A stretch of 64,000 nt of DNA from contig CM030941.1 in NCBI GenBank assembly GCA_018136815.1, forward strand, positions 2,583,784 through 2,647,783. Direction: 5' to 3'. Below, piece by piece: positions 20,258-30,419 of this stretch (positions within the stretch are counted from its first letter, which is position 1; the number at the start of each line of letters is the position of its first letter). The notes under the pieces are model-generated. The model saw only the letters and a list, made by a program, of their open reading frames with translations. It did not search any database and was not told the origin of the DNA. A program made the position numbers and the translations under genes. The DNA is from Isochrysis galbana (Eukaryota; Haptophyta; Isochrysidales; Isochrysidaceae).

Positions 20258-21208
20258 AACTCACACTTCGCTCCCCAGTAGAGATGGAGGAGCACGTTAT
20301 GGAGGGAACACTGGACTGTGTTCACCCGCCGGTACTGGGGCAACGAGGGCGCCTACGGGAGGTCGCGAGAAGAGAGGTGGAGGGTGGGAACAGAGCAAGG
20401 AAGAAAGGAGAGCAAAGAGGGGAGGACAAACGGCAACCAGGAACACAGTGCTCTGGAGGAGACGGTACTGGTGAAGGGAGGAGCGGGATGGTGGTGCGAC
20501 CGGGCCGCCAACCCCCCCCCCCACACACACACACCCGTAGAAAAGAAGGAAGCGGGCTGGTGTAGCGGGTTGGCCCTCACCGGCGGCGGGCGCGCGCGCA
20601 CGAATGAGCTGTGGTGATGTGTCACAAGAGAGGTGAGGGGGCAGAACAAGACGGGGGGTTCTGTACCCTGGTGACCAAGACGGACACTGCTGTTGGAAGA
20701 GAACGACGCGAGGCGAGGGAGGCGGGTGGCAAGAGCAGAGGGGCGGAGAGCGCACAGTGGAGAGAGAGGAAGCGCGGCGGCGAGAGGGGAAGCGGCGCGG
20801 CGAGGCCGAAGGGAGGGAGAAGAAGGTGGCGTCAATGAGCGGCGGGCGAGGGGGGCCGTGCGGGTGGGGCGGCAGTGTCGAAATGCGCGGGGTGTCAGAA
20901 TGCGCGGGAGAAGTGGCGAGCGCGGAGGGAGAGGGGGCAGTTCTGAAAGCGCGCACCAGGCTCTTGACAAAAAAAAAACGATCGCTTTCAAAGGAATTCG
21001 ATCAATTTTCTTTGGAGGGGAAAACCAACATGGGATATCAGGAGATATCGTGATTTCAACGATATATCCACCCTGCCCCAAATCGAGTGAATGGAGTCAG
21101 ACCACGTGTGTGTTTCAACATGTGAAGGGTCAAGTTGACTCAAGTAACCTCCAGGTGACAATGAAAGGTGTCAGCAGGGATGGGGATAATTGAACGCTTT
21201 TGGTCTTT

Positions 21209-21477
21209 ATTTGCAAGCATGTCAAGGCCTTGTTATTGAGCATGGAGATGTCGGCGACTTTACTACATCGGTGCTCAAATGGTGGGCATCGCATCACAAA
21301 CGCTTCCCTATGTGGGCACAAGCAGCTAGGATTGCTTTTTGTCTCAGTCCCAATTCAGCTGCTTGTGAACGTGTCTTCTCATTACTCCAGTGCTCGTTTG
21401 GTGCGAACCGTGATAGCTCTTTAGCAGACCAAGTTCAAGCGTCAGTGATGTTGCGATACAATCGCAGCAAACGCTAG
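21209..21477 (+). pseudogene. hAT transposase C-terminal (dimerisation) fragment
   Basis: Right after the inverted-repeat arm the frame reads the hAT C-terminus: DFTTSVLKWWASHHKRFPMW, ARIAFCLSPNSAACERVFSLL, then SSLADQVQASVMLRYNRSKR and a stop. The upstream transposase is missing, because the inverted-repeat element or a rearrangement replaces it. A TIR-like end follows at 21777-21797, so this is the 3' part of a hAT element. The dimerisation core is almost the same as that in the small hAT element at 48879-49420. Confidence 0.85.
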
Positions 21478-21776
21478 CAGTCGTGATGTGTGACGTGCGA
21501 CGTGCAAGTGCCAAGTACCAAGTAGCAAACTTCAAATGTAGGTATGTGTATGTGAAAATTGCAGCAGCTATAGCTATAGACCAATAGTCTACAAGTGGTG
21601 GGAGATGATGGTGTATGTGAGGTAGACGTAGACGTGTAACGGGCTCGAAAATCGAAAATACCGCGCGGGCATGCTAGCGGTATTTATAGCGCACAACTGG
21701 ATATTTTTCTGGATATTTGGGTAAATTGCTGGATATTTTGCGGATATTTTTGCTGGATATTTGGGTCCGATTTTGT

Positions 21777-21797
21777 GGATATTTCTGCCAAGGCCTA
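21777..21797 (+). repeat. Right-hand hAT-like terminal repeat
   Basis: The sequence ending TCTGCCAAGGCCTA is the exact reverse complement, over 21 bases, of the unpaired end at 46005-46025. It is preceded by several GGATATTT words (21700-21780), the subterminal motif shared by the hAT-like elements in this window. Confidence 0.7.
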
Positions 21798-22188
21798 GAA
21801 CGCTCCCTCCCTCCTTCCCTCCGGTATTTCCCTCCCTCCCTCCCTCCGGTATCTCCTCCCTCCCTCTGCTCCAGTATTTCCGTATTTCCCTCCCTCAGTC
21901 ACTCAGTCAGACTGTCAGGCTCAGTCAGGGAAGGGGGGCGCTCTACGAAGCTCAAGCCTCTACTTTAGTTAGGCTGTAGGGGATAGGAATAGATCAGACG
22001 AAATAAGAAGATCGGATGGAGCGGAGGAGAGCGCGGCGGGCTCCTTTTTTGACCGTGGTCTCGGGTCTTCTTCTCTGTGCCGGCCCCGCCCTATCGGCGC
22101 CCTCCCTTGCCTTCCGCGCCCCTGTTGCTCCCTCCCTGTTCTTCTTCTTTCTCTCTCTCCCTGTTCTTCTTCTTTCTCTCTCTCCCCC

Positions 22189-22189
<1 letters not shown>

Positions 22190-22229
<40 letters not shown>
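22190..22229. repeat. Uninterrupted run of 40 cytosines
   Basis: A pure C tract sits within a longer CT-rich stretch about 170 bases upstream of the aftiphilin-like start codon. Assembly length error is possible in such a tract. Confidence 0.9.
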
Positions 22230-22230
<1 letters not shown>

Positions 22231-22403
22231 TCTTCTGCCTTGCCCTCCTCTCTCTCTCCCCCTCCCTTTCTCCTCTCTCACGTCTCTCTCTCACGTCTCT
22301 CTCTCTCTCTCTCTTCTCCCCCCCTCCCCTCCCCCCCTCCCCCCAGTCCCTTGCCCTGCTCTCTCTCTCTCCCTCCCCTTTCTCCTCCCTCGCCCCTCTC
22401 GCG

Positions 22404-25400
22404 ATGGGCGACGAGGCGTGGGAGGAGGATGATGACGACTTCTCCGAGTTCTGCGCTGAGGCGCCGCCCGCCGTGGAGGAGGAGGAGGACGATGAGTTCG
22501 CGGCGTTCGGGGTCGCCGCAGTCCCAGTCACCACGCCCGCCAACGCTGGCGCTCTCGACGACGACGACGACGATGAGTTCAGGTGAGCGGAGGAGGGGCA
22601 GGCGAGGCGGTGAGAGGGGCAGCAGGGTATACCGAGCGAGAGGGGCCAAATGGAAGCGGTGGGAACGTGTGCTAGATGCCGAAATAAAGAGACGAACGCC
22701 AGGAAATAGTAGTGAGTGCTCAGGAATTACTAGAGAGTGCGCGCAGGGTCGGGCGATGGATGTAGGTGCCAACGCCAGGAGTTGCTCCTGCTCCGTGCGT
22801 ATCACTATGCACCCTGAAAGACACCGGCGCCTCTCGCTGGCTTCACTTGAAATCGAGCTTTGTGCACTTTTCTCGCCATGTTCACGCCATATCCATCCGC
22901 TGCGCCCATGCACAGTGAGTTTGGCGTGCCGGCATGCCCGCCAGCCATGCTGATGTCACCAGCGCCTGCAATTGATGATGAGGAGTTTGCAGAGGTAATA
23001 CGAGCTTTCCACTGGCCACACCACGTGTGGCCGCATACGTGCTGCATCTGTTCGTGCGTGCCCAGCCCTGCTCGATCACTCACACCACAACGAGCTATAC
23101 TGTCCTCTTGTTCGGCGCCTGCAGTTTGCTGTTCCTGTTAAGGCTGAGACCAGCCCAACCGTGGTGGCTCCCTGCGCATTGGGTATGAGTGCTTCTGGCA
23201 TGAGTTTTCGCGCCGAGGAGAACGCGTGCTCCATACCCTCTGTGGCTGCCAGTCTGGCTGTGAATGCTTCAGCGGTCAGCGCTGCCGTTGATTCGGACGA
23301 CGGGGATGACTTCGACTCGGGTGGCGCTCCAACTGCCTTGGCTGTGGCTGCCAGTCTGGCTGCGAGTGCTGCAGCGGTCAGCGCTGCCGTTGATTCTGAC
23401 GACGGGGATGACTTCGACTCGGTTGGTAGCGCTCCAACTGCCTTGGCTAGACCCGGGGCCGAGGGTGGTGAGTTCTCGATAGACGATGTGTCACCTGGTG
23501 TTGTGCATGCGGGCTCATCTAGTGTCTCAGATGTTGCGAGTGGCGGAAGTGAGCGCTGTTCAAGTGAATCGCCGCCAGCCGCGGAGACACCGCTGGCCGA
23601 CGCCTTCTCCAAAGAGAGCGAGGACGCGGCCAGTTTTGAGGCACGGGCCTCGCTCTCCCTTTCGATCGGCTCTCGCACATCAGCCAGTGCTGCGCTGGAA
23701 GGCACAACCTCCTCGGTGGACGACGATTTGTTTGATCGAAGGTCAGACGAATCCTGCGCCTCTCCCGTGCCCCGTCGAGCCAGCTCGGATGACACGATGG
23801 TGGGCGCGAGCACTTTGGCGAGCGAACCAACTGCACACGTGTTGGCGCAACCCTCTCCTGAGGCCATCCCTGATGCCGCCTTTGAGATTGGCGACGAGGA
23901 CGACGAGGCTAGCGGGGATGAGAGCGATCGCACAAGCGGGGCAGACGCCAGTAGCATCAACGAATTGGACGATGTTGGTGCAGTCGGCGCGTACGACACC
24001 CAGTCGGCTGCTCCGATGGGAGCGGGTGATGCTGAGTCGACCAAAGCAGGGAGTGGGACACGCAACGACTTTGGTAGCTTTGGAGGCGCCGACAGTCTAG
24101 CGGCGCCAGCTATCGCGGGCAGACCAAGCCCGACTGCGCGAAGCGCTGTCGACTTGAGCGGCTGTGGCGACGCAGGCGCGACGGCCCATGCAGAGGCGCA
24201 GGACGATGATAGCTTTTGTGACTTTGGTGCTGGAGGCGTGGTTGCCCACGCCGAGACGAAAGATGACGAGTTTGGCGACTTTGAATGCGAGGACACGACG
24301 ACCCAAGCTGTCATGGCAGATGGCGAGTTTGGTGCCTTCGGAAGCAACGGGGCCGATGAAGCAGACGTTGAAAATGATGACGATTTTGGTGACTTTGGGG
24401 GTCGAAGCGCGCTGCAGGCAAGTGCACAGGACGACGATTTTGGTGACTCTGGGGGTGGGAGAGCCTCGCAGCCTGTTAGGAATGACGACGACGACGACTT
24501 CGGTGATTTTGGCGGAGGGGTGGCCCAAGGAGATGACGACGACTTTGGCGACTTTGGTGGGAGCAGCTCGCCGCCAGGTGTAGCCGACGCCAGCTTTGGC
24601 ACCTTTGGGAGCGGCAGCACCACGACGGCGCTGGCCACCAGCGGACCATCCCCGTCGGCTAGAACAGACGAGCTCCTAAACGCTGCCGCTTTTGAGGGGG
24701 ACGCCGAGCATTTGCGATGCGCCGCGGAGGCGATGCTAAGTAGGGCCCTTTCGCACACCGGCAGCTGCGCGGCCACCTCTGGAGTGGCGCCCCTCAACAT
24801 GACACAATTGCTCTTGCAGGTGAGCTACACCCTTACCCGCTCATGTGCACTGTGCCTCACGCCGTCCTTCTGCGCCGGCGAGGGCCTCGTTCCTTAGTGT
24901 CCCGCGACCGTGCCGCCCCATGCCCACTGCAGCCCGTAGCATTGATGGTGAGGCCGTCTACCGCAAGCCTGCTCTTCTTTTCTTGCACAGATGCTGTCGG
25001 CCAGTCCCCCCTCACCGACTGACGCCTTCCCTTGGGATTTGACTCTTTGGCGACGGCCCAGCGAGGAAGACCTACCTTGGCACGGTTCACTCATCCAGCA
25101 GCGCTTCGTTGCGGCGCTGGGGCTCCCAGCACAGGCGGTAGAGGTCGAGGCGGGTGGTGGGCCTACCCCGACACGCATTTCCACGAGCGCTGCCTCGGAT
25201 GCGCGCGCCCTTACTGAGGGCGGTAGGCCCAGGGAAGATGTGCCCGTTGCACCACCAGTGGCCATGCCAAGCCAATCATTTGGACCCGTGCTTAGCGGCC
25301 TAGGAAGCCTCGAGAGCACACCGGCGCCGAGCGTGATGTTTGGCAACCCGCCTGATACCGGCTTAGGCGTCTTTGATTCCCAAACACCGGCAGCTCCTCC

Positions 25401-25809
25401 GGCATTCGCTCCCATTGCGAGTGACGACTTTGGCGCCTTTGACAGTTCCCAGCCGCCGCCGCCCCAAGTCACGGCTAATGACGACGTCTTTGGTATCAGC
25501 GGTAGCAACGGCGCGCAGCAGCAATCAGCGCCCGCACCGGCCACCCAAGCTCATCCCGCCGGGGTAAGCTCCATGCTTGATTTCGACCTCCTCAGCTCGT
25601 TCGGCACTTCTTCGGCTGTACCCTCCACATCTGCTACGCCAATCGCTGACCCGTTCATGGCTGACTTTCTCTCGCCGACAGCGCCCGCACCGGTTTCCGC
25701 CTCCCAGACGCATGCCGGCGTTGGAACTACCGGTGTGGCCGAGTGGCTCGAAAACCTGCCGAGCATCGGCTACATGCTCAGTAGCACGCTTGTCCTACCG
25801 TCAGCCTGA
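22404..25809 (+). CDS. Aftiphilin-like clathrin-adaptor accessory protein, four exons
   Basis: Exons 22404-22582, 22916-22994, 23125-24819 and 24991-25809 join in frame to about 923 residues; donors are GTGAGC, GTAATA and GTGAGC, and acceptors end CAG. The protein is acidic and carries about a dozen Asp/Glu-Phe motifs (DDDFGDFG, DEFAAFG, EFGDFE) of the kind that bind AP-1 gamma-ear and GGA-ear domains. One copy (EFSEFG) is created across the first splice junction. Near the end of exon 3 and the start of exon 4, MTQLLLQ, FPWDLTLW and LPWHGSLIQQRFVAALGLP match the tryptophan/leucine pattern of the aftiphilin clathrin-binding region. The C-terminal part adds FDLLSSF, DPFMADF and more Phe motifs. 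Likely role: clathrin-coated vesicle traffic at the trans-Golgi or endosomes. A tandem duplication of about 40 residues lies at 23242-23450. Confidence 0.75.
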
Positions 25810-26448
25810 CCGGGACCACAGGGCATGGACTAGCTATCGACGACTCGTGTGCAAGGTGCTGCAAGATCTTTGAAACCATCAGTGCGGTTGCCCTACACTC
25901 CTTGGTTCCCCAATTCACGCTATGATCTCGACACTGCTTGCTCCACGTAAGCAGTACATGGTAAATGGCTTCAACGAATGGGAGGTTGAAACGTTGTCAC
26001 CTTCTTCGTTTACCGGGCCCCTTGCCCAACTGGGGTATACTGTATGTGTACATTGTGCCCATTGCCCGTGGCAACAAGCTCGGCCACCCTCCGGCCGGCC
26101 AGAAAAAATATTGGGACCTCAAGCTACACTTTATACTACACTTGGTTCACATGGTCAAGAGGGCACCATCTACCTCTACCTACGTTTATAAGGGGCGGTC
26201 GATAGGGGCCTCGCGCCCCCCTCTCTCCATCGCGGACACCCCCGGGGTGGGCCCGTACAATCAACCTCAGCCCCTGCCTTCAGGCAACGTAGCATTCCCC
26301 CCTCCCCTTGCTGAAGCGGCAGAGTTTCTGGTGGGGTGTACATAGGGATAGGGCGTTGTCTTCCGAAAAGACGCCGAGTTGTGAAATTTTCAATATGAAG
26401 TGCCCGCGATGTCGGGTAGAGGTCAAGGCGTATGGGTTCACGTTTACC
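25810..26448. other. Intergenic DNA, no gene seen
   Basis: Presumed 3' flank of the aftiphilin-like gene, then sequence with scattered short repeats. No coding or RNA signature is supportable. Its last seven bases (GTTTACC, 26442-26448) are the left target duplication of the next element. Confidence 0.4.
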
Positions 26449-27447
26449 TAGGGCGGTCAAACAGGGGCTTTTTAACTATTAGTAAGGGTTGGGCTGCATT
26501 TTTTGACCGTGGCGCGAGGCCCAATAAAAAACCTTCAGGGGGGGCCACCTGCCGCCACGAAAATCTTAGCCAGGAAATGGTGCGATTCTCCCCCCCCCCC
26601 CCTCCGTCACGCGCGCTCACGCTCTACCCGTAAAGAATGGGCGGTCGCGCCCGCGGGGGGATCGATTCCTTTATATCTAAGCTACATTCGGCATTTGATT
26701 CCCGCCCGATGCAGCGCCGTGTCGGGCTGCCGACAGTCCGACCACCCCCTGACCCTCTGGCATCATGGCCCGCGCAGCCCACCCAGCTCCTCACAGCGCG
26801 CGCACGCGGCTACCCTGGCTGCCGCAGACCCCGCCCTGACCATCCCGACCCGCCCCTCGCAGGATTTGCCCTCACTCGAACTCGGCATCGAGAACCAGGA
26901 CCAGCTCACCGACGCGGCCGTCCACGCGTGGCTGACAAGCCTCCGCGTTGAGGCTGCCCTCGCGGCCCTCCTCTCTCTGACAGTGCCAGATTCGGCGCTG
27001 ATCGATGAGGCAAGACCCGTGGGTGGCCTCAGGACGGGCCACGTCGTAGCTCTCTACGCCGCGGCGAGCAAAAAAGGCCCAAGATCTTGCCAGAGCGCCT
27101 CACAGCGCATCTGGCGGGAACCCACCACCCAAAGCAGAAATCATCTTCTGCCGCTGGGTGGTGGGCTTGGCAGGCGGTATTGGGAATCAACCCATACTGC
27201 CAATGACGCGCGACGGCGCGACGAAAGCGCTCCTGGCACGCGGAGCTCGCGCAGCCAAGGCGCACTCCAAGGTCTTGGCAATACTTGACATGAAGTCAAG
27301 GAGAGCCATAGACCGCGGAGCCGACGCGGCGTCCGTCGATCTCCGGTGGGCAGCAGAGGCAGAGGGCCTTTGGCGGTCCGCCGCCAAACCTTTCAACATT
27401 GGCAAAAGCGACAGCGGCGACGGGCCAGAGAGTGGGGGAGGCGGCGG

Positions 27448-27484
<37 letters not shown>

Positions 27485-28575
27485 AGCGGTGGCAATGAGC
27501 CTACCCCACCGATCCAAGCGGCGGCGCCACTCAGTCCGCGGATAGTTCGCTGGCTGATCGCGTGCGGCACGGCATCACCAGGCTCGCCGGCTCGGCGGGT
27601 GGGTGATTTCGACGAGGGTTCGGCGCGCGGCCTGCCCGATTGGCGTGACCATCCGGGTGGGATATGCGTATATGGTATCTGGTGGGGTCCGCCATCCGGA
27701 TGGATCGTCGAAAACGGCCACGAAGCGCGCCCGGCGTCGGTTCGAAGTTGGTCTCTCCGGGCCTCCCTCGGCGACGGCTCAACGTTCAATGGGCTCGGCG
27801 GGTGGGTGATTTCGACGAGGGTTCGGCGCGCGGCCTGCCCGATTGGCGTGACCATCCGGGTGGGATATGCGTATATGGTATCTGGTGGGGTCCGCCATCC
27901 GGATGGATCGTCGAAAACGGCCACGAAGCGCGCCCGGCATCGGTTCGAAGTTGGGCTCTCCGGGCCTCCCTCGGCGACGGCTCAACGTTCAATGGGCTCG
28001 GCGGGTGGGTGATTTCGACGAGGGTTCGGCGCGCGGCCTGCCCGATTGGCGTGACCATCCGGGTGGGATATGCGTATATGGTATCTGGTGGGGTCCGCCA
28101 TCCGGATGGATCGTCGAAAACGGCCACGCAGCGCGCCCGGCATCGGTTCGAAGTTGGGCTCTCCGGGCCTCCCTCGGCGACGGCTCAACGTTCAATGGGC
28201 TCGGCGGGTGGGTGATTTCGACGAGGGTTCGGCGCGCGGCCTGTCCGATTGGCGTGACCATCCGGGTGGGATATGCGTATATGGTATCTGGTGGGGTCCG
28301 CCATCCGGATGGATCGTCGAAAACGGCCACGCAGCGCGCCCGGCATCGGTTCGAAGTTGGGCTTTTTGAGCTTTTGCGATTTTAGCGTCTTTTGTCAGTT
28401 TTTGATTACGTTTTGTTATGGGGGCCCAAGGGGGGGGTCCGGCTCCTAATGGGCCCCGGATATGTGCTAGTTGGGTGTATTGGGAACTTTCTCCCGAAAA
28501 AAATCCTTAAATTTCCTCAATTCTGAGATGGTCATTTTTTCACCCCTTATAAAAAAACACTGTTTGACCGCCCTA
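26449..28575. mobile_element. 2.1-kb DNA transposon, TIR TAGGGCGGTCAAACAG, target duplication GTTTACC
   Basis: The left end TAGGGCGGTCAAACAG (26449-26464) is matched by its exact reverse complement ending CCGCCCTA at 28575. The flanks carry GTTTACC on both sides (26442-26448 and 28576-28582). The interior has two consecutive coding-like frames of unknown family (about 26640-27150 in one frame, then 27158-27590 in another, with a poly-Gly run of GGC/GGT codons near 27436-27495), the 203-bp satellite and T/A-rich ends. No transposase domain was recognised, so it is probably non-autonomous. Another right end of this family is at 63969-63983. Confidence 0.8.
27591..28363. repeat. 203-bp tandem repeat, 3.8 copies
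   Basis: Units start CTCGGCGGGTGGGTGATTTC at 27591, 27794, 27997 and 28200, with only a few substitutions between them; the last stops at about 28363. The period is not a multiple of three, so the open frames running through it shift from unit to unit and are not evidence of a protein. Each unit contains the palindrome CCATCCGGATGG. Confidence 0.95.
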
Positions 28576-30419
28576 GTTTACCCGGTGTTGACCCACTTTG
28601 CGTTAACACCTCTATTGGTCTATTGGCTAGGTGTGGCACATGCGTTGACACCTCAATCTGCACGTGTTGGTACCATCAGCGGGTTAACACCACACCGCCG
28701 GTACTGTGTACTGTGTAGAGGTAGAGCGCCTGTGCGTGTCTTTCCCATGGTCCATGGTCGACAAGTGAAACGGGCGGGCTACGGCGCCGATCTGGCGCGT
28801 CTCTCGATCTCGTGAACCGAGTCGCGGCAGCCGATATCTCATCGCCCTCTCGATCTCATTTTGTCGCCCTTGTCTCTACAGACCGATGGACCGACGGACG
28901 TCACCAGCACGAGATGATATCGTAAATGATGACATTACTGCTCACATTACCTCCGCAAGCTGACTTAGAACGGGAATACTATCATAACGGAAACACGGAA
29001 ACGAGGGACAATCCTGCCGGGCAAGATTCCAGAGATCTACCGAATAAGACGAGAGGAGTGCGACGTGCCTAAGGGGAGATACGAAGAGGTCGCAAATTAT
29101 TGAGCACTCGAAAGTTGCGTTCCGTCAAAAGAGGGCCAGGTGATAGTTTTGCGCGGCGATGGGTCGGCGGGAGGCGCCGAAGGCTGAGGCGATGGGCTGG
29201 GAGGGTACGGGGGCATCGGCGTAGGCGGGGAAGGGGGGCGGCGGCAAGGGGGAAGGGGGCGGCGGTGCGGAAGGCCAAGACACCGCCGCGGGAGGAGGCG
29301 AGGCGAGAGCAGGAGGAGGCGAGGGGGGCCAGGGCCGCGCGCCATCCTCACCTTCCGAAACGCGTCTCTTGTAAAGTAAAGTGCTCCCGCGCGAGGATGT
29401 GGCGAGATTCGACGCAGATTCCGTCCGCTCTTCCTCTTCCCACGCCCAAACCTTCCCCTCTTTCCCCCCTCTCCCTGCCTCCCTCCCCCTCTTCTCGTCG
29501 TCCCCTCCCTGAGTTGTTGGACGTCTTCTTCTCCCTCCCCTCTCTCCTCTTTCGAATCTCTCGTCTCTCCCTTCTTCCTCTCTCCGTTTTTGCCTCTCCT
29601 CTCCTCTCCTTTCTCCTTCTCTCCTCTCTTGTCTTCGTCAGGGCACCCCCCCTTCCCCCCGCACGGCTCATCCCTCCAGCCTCTCTCTCTCCTCTCCTCC
29701 TCTCCCATATTCTCTCGCTCGCACCACAGCCCAGATCGACGGAGTCAAGGGCAAGTCACGGAATTCTGATATGTGATGGCGACGATATCTTAATCTATGG
29801 GAGATGCCACGGCAGAGAGGAAACAGCGCGCAGAGAGCTGCACTTCAGGTGGGCTCGCGTACAGTCAAGAAAGCTCCGACTACATCTACATAAGGCAGGG
29901 GGAATATCTCTCACTCTTCTCCTAGTCTCTCCACCTGTCCTCCCCGTCCGTCCGGGAGGAGAGGGCTCTCGCTCCCCTTTCTCTTCTGGCTCGACTGATT
30001 CGCACTCTCACTCTCACTCTCCTGTAAACTACTTCCTCCCCCCCCCCCCCCCGCAGGAGAGGTCTTTCTCTCGCTCTCTCCGCTTGCTTGCGCCCCAAAC
30101 ACCCTGACCTCGCCCTCTCAGTCTTCTCGTGCTCTTCATCTTCCTCTCTCTCTCTCGCTGCCGGCCCCTCCTCGTCCATGAACGACTTCCCCTCCCTCCC
30201 ACCCCCCACTTTCCATATAACAGACCTTCCCACTGTTTGTCTAACCCCCCTTTCCCCCGTTGTCCCCTCTTGATTCCTCTCCTCTCCCTCTCTCTCTAGA
30301 CGCCTCCCGCGCCCCCCTTCCCCCCCCGCCCTTCCCCTTCCCATCCTCTTCTCCCCGTCCTCTCTCCCCCTGCCCCTGCCCCACCCTCAACCACACATCT
30401 CCGTCCCTTCCTCCCCCCA
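28576..30419. other. Intergenic DNA with an LTR remnant and CT-rich tracts
   Basis: Apart from the LTR fragment at 28981-29099, no gene was recognised. From about 29420 to the proline dehydrogenase start, the plus strand is strongly pyrimidine-rich (CT repeats, a C run near 30040), which opens long meaningless frames on both strands. The promoter and 5' UTR of the proline dehydrogenase gene presumably lie in its right part. Confidence 0.45.
28981..29099 (-). repeat. LTR fragment, antisense
   Basis: The reverse complement follows the middle of the Ty3/gypsy LTR (CGACCTCTTCGTATCTCCCC, TTAGGCAC, GCACTCCT, TCTTATT, AATCTTG, GGATTG), with substitutions. It is isolated from other element sequence. 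Confidence 0.75.

Larger units (their letters stand above)
18075..21206. mobile_element. 3.1-kb element with 174-bp perfect terminal inverted repeats
   Basis: Positions 18075-18248 and 21033-21206 read as exact reverse complements over 174 bases, starting AGACCAAAAGCGTTCAATTA. Diverged single arms occur at 11392 and 60682, so this is a repeat family. The interior holds two unrecognised ORFs (18510-18899 plus; 19625-20257 minus), Pro/Ser-type repeats (18990-19150), an array of GATTGAACGCTTTTC words (19170-19315) and G/A-rich simple sequence. No DDE or RNase-H-type transposase was recognised. Flanks (ACAT on the left, TTAT on the right) show no target duplication. Identical arms imply a young or gene-converted element. 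Confidence 0.8.

Noticed and set aside
23076-24800. Long minus-strand ORF (574 codons) opposite the aftiphilin-like gene
   Set aside because: It is the antisense shadow of a GC-rich coding exon; its sequence is Ser/Ala/Pro simple repeats mirroring the acidic-Phe motifs.
27591-28363. tRNA-like or SINE-like internal promoter in the 203-bp unit (GGTTCGAAGTT)
   Set aside because: Resembles a B box but lacks the final CC and a convincing A box at the right distance.
27158-28385. Several ORFs through the 203-bp repeat
   Set aside because: The period is not a multiple of three, so the same peptides reappear in shifted frames on both strands; this is satellite DNA, not a repeat protein.
29097-30107. 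Long overlapping ORFs on both strands before proline dehydrogenase
   Set aside because: Both follow CT/GA-rich low-complexity DNA and show no domain; one also starts in an LTR fragment.
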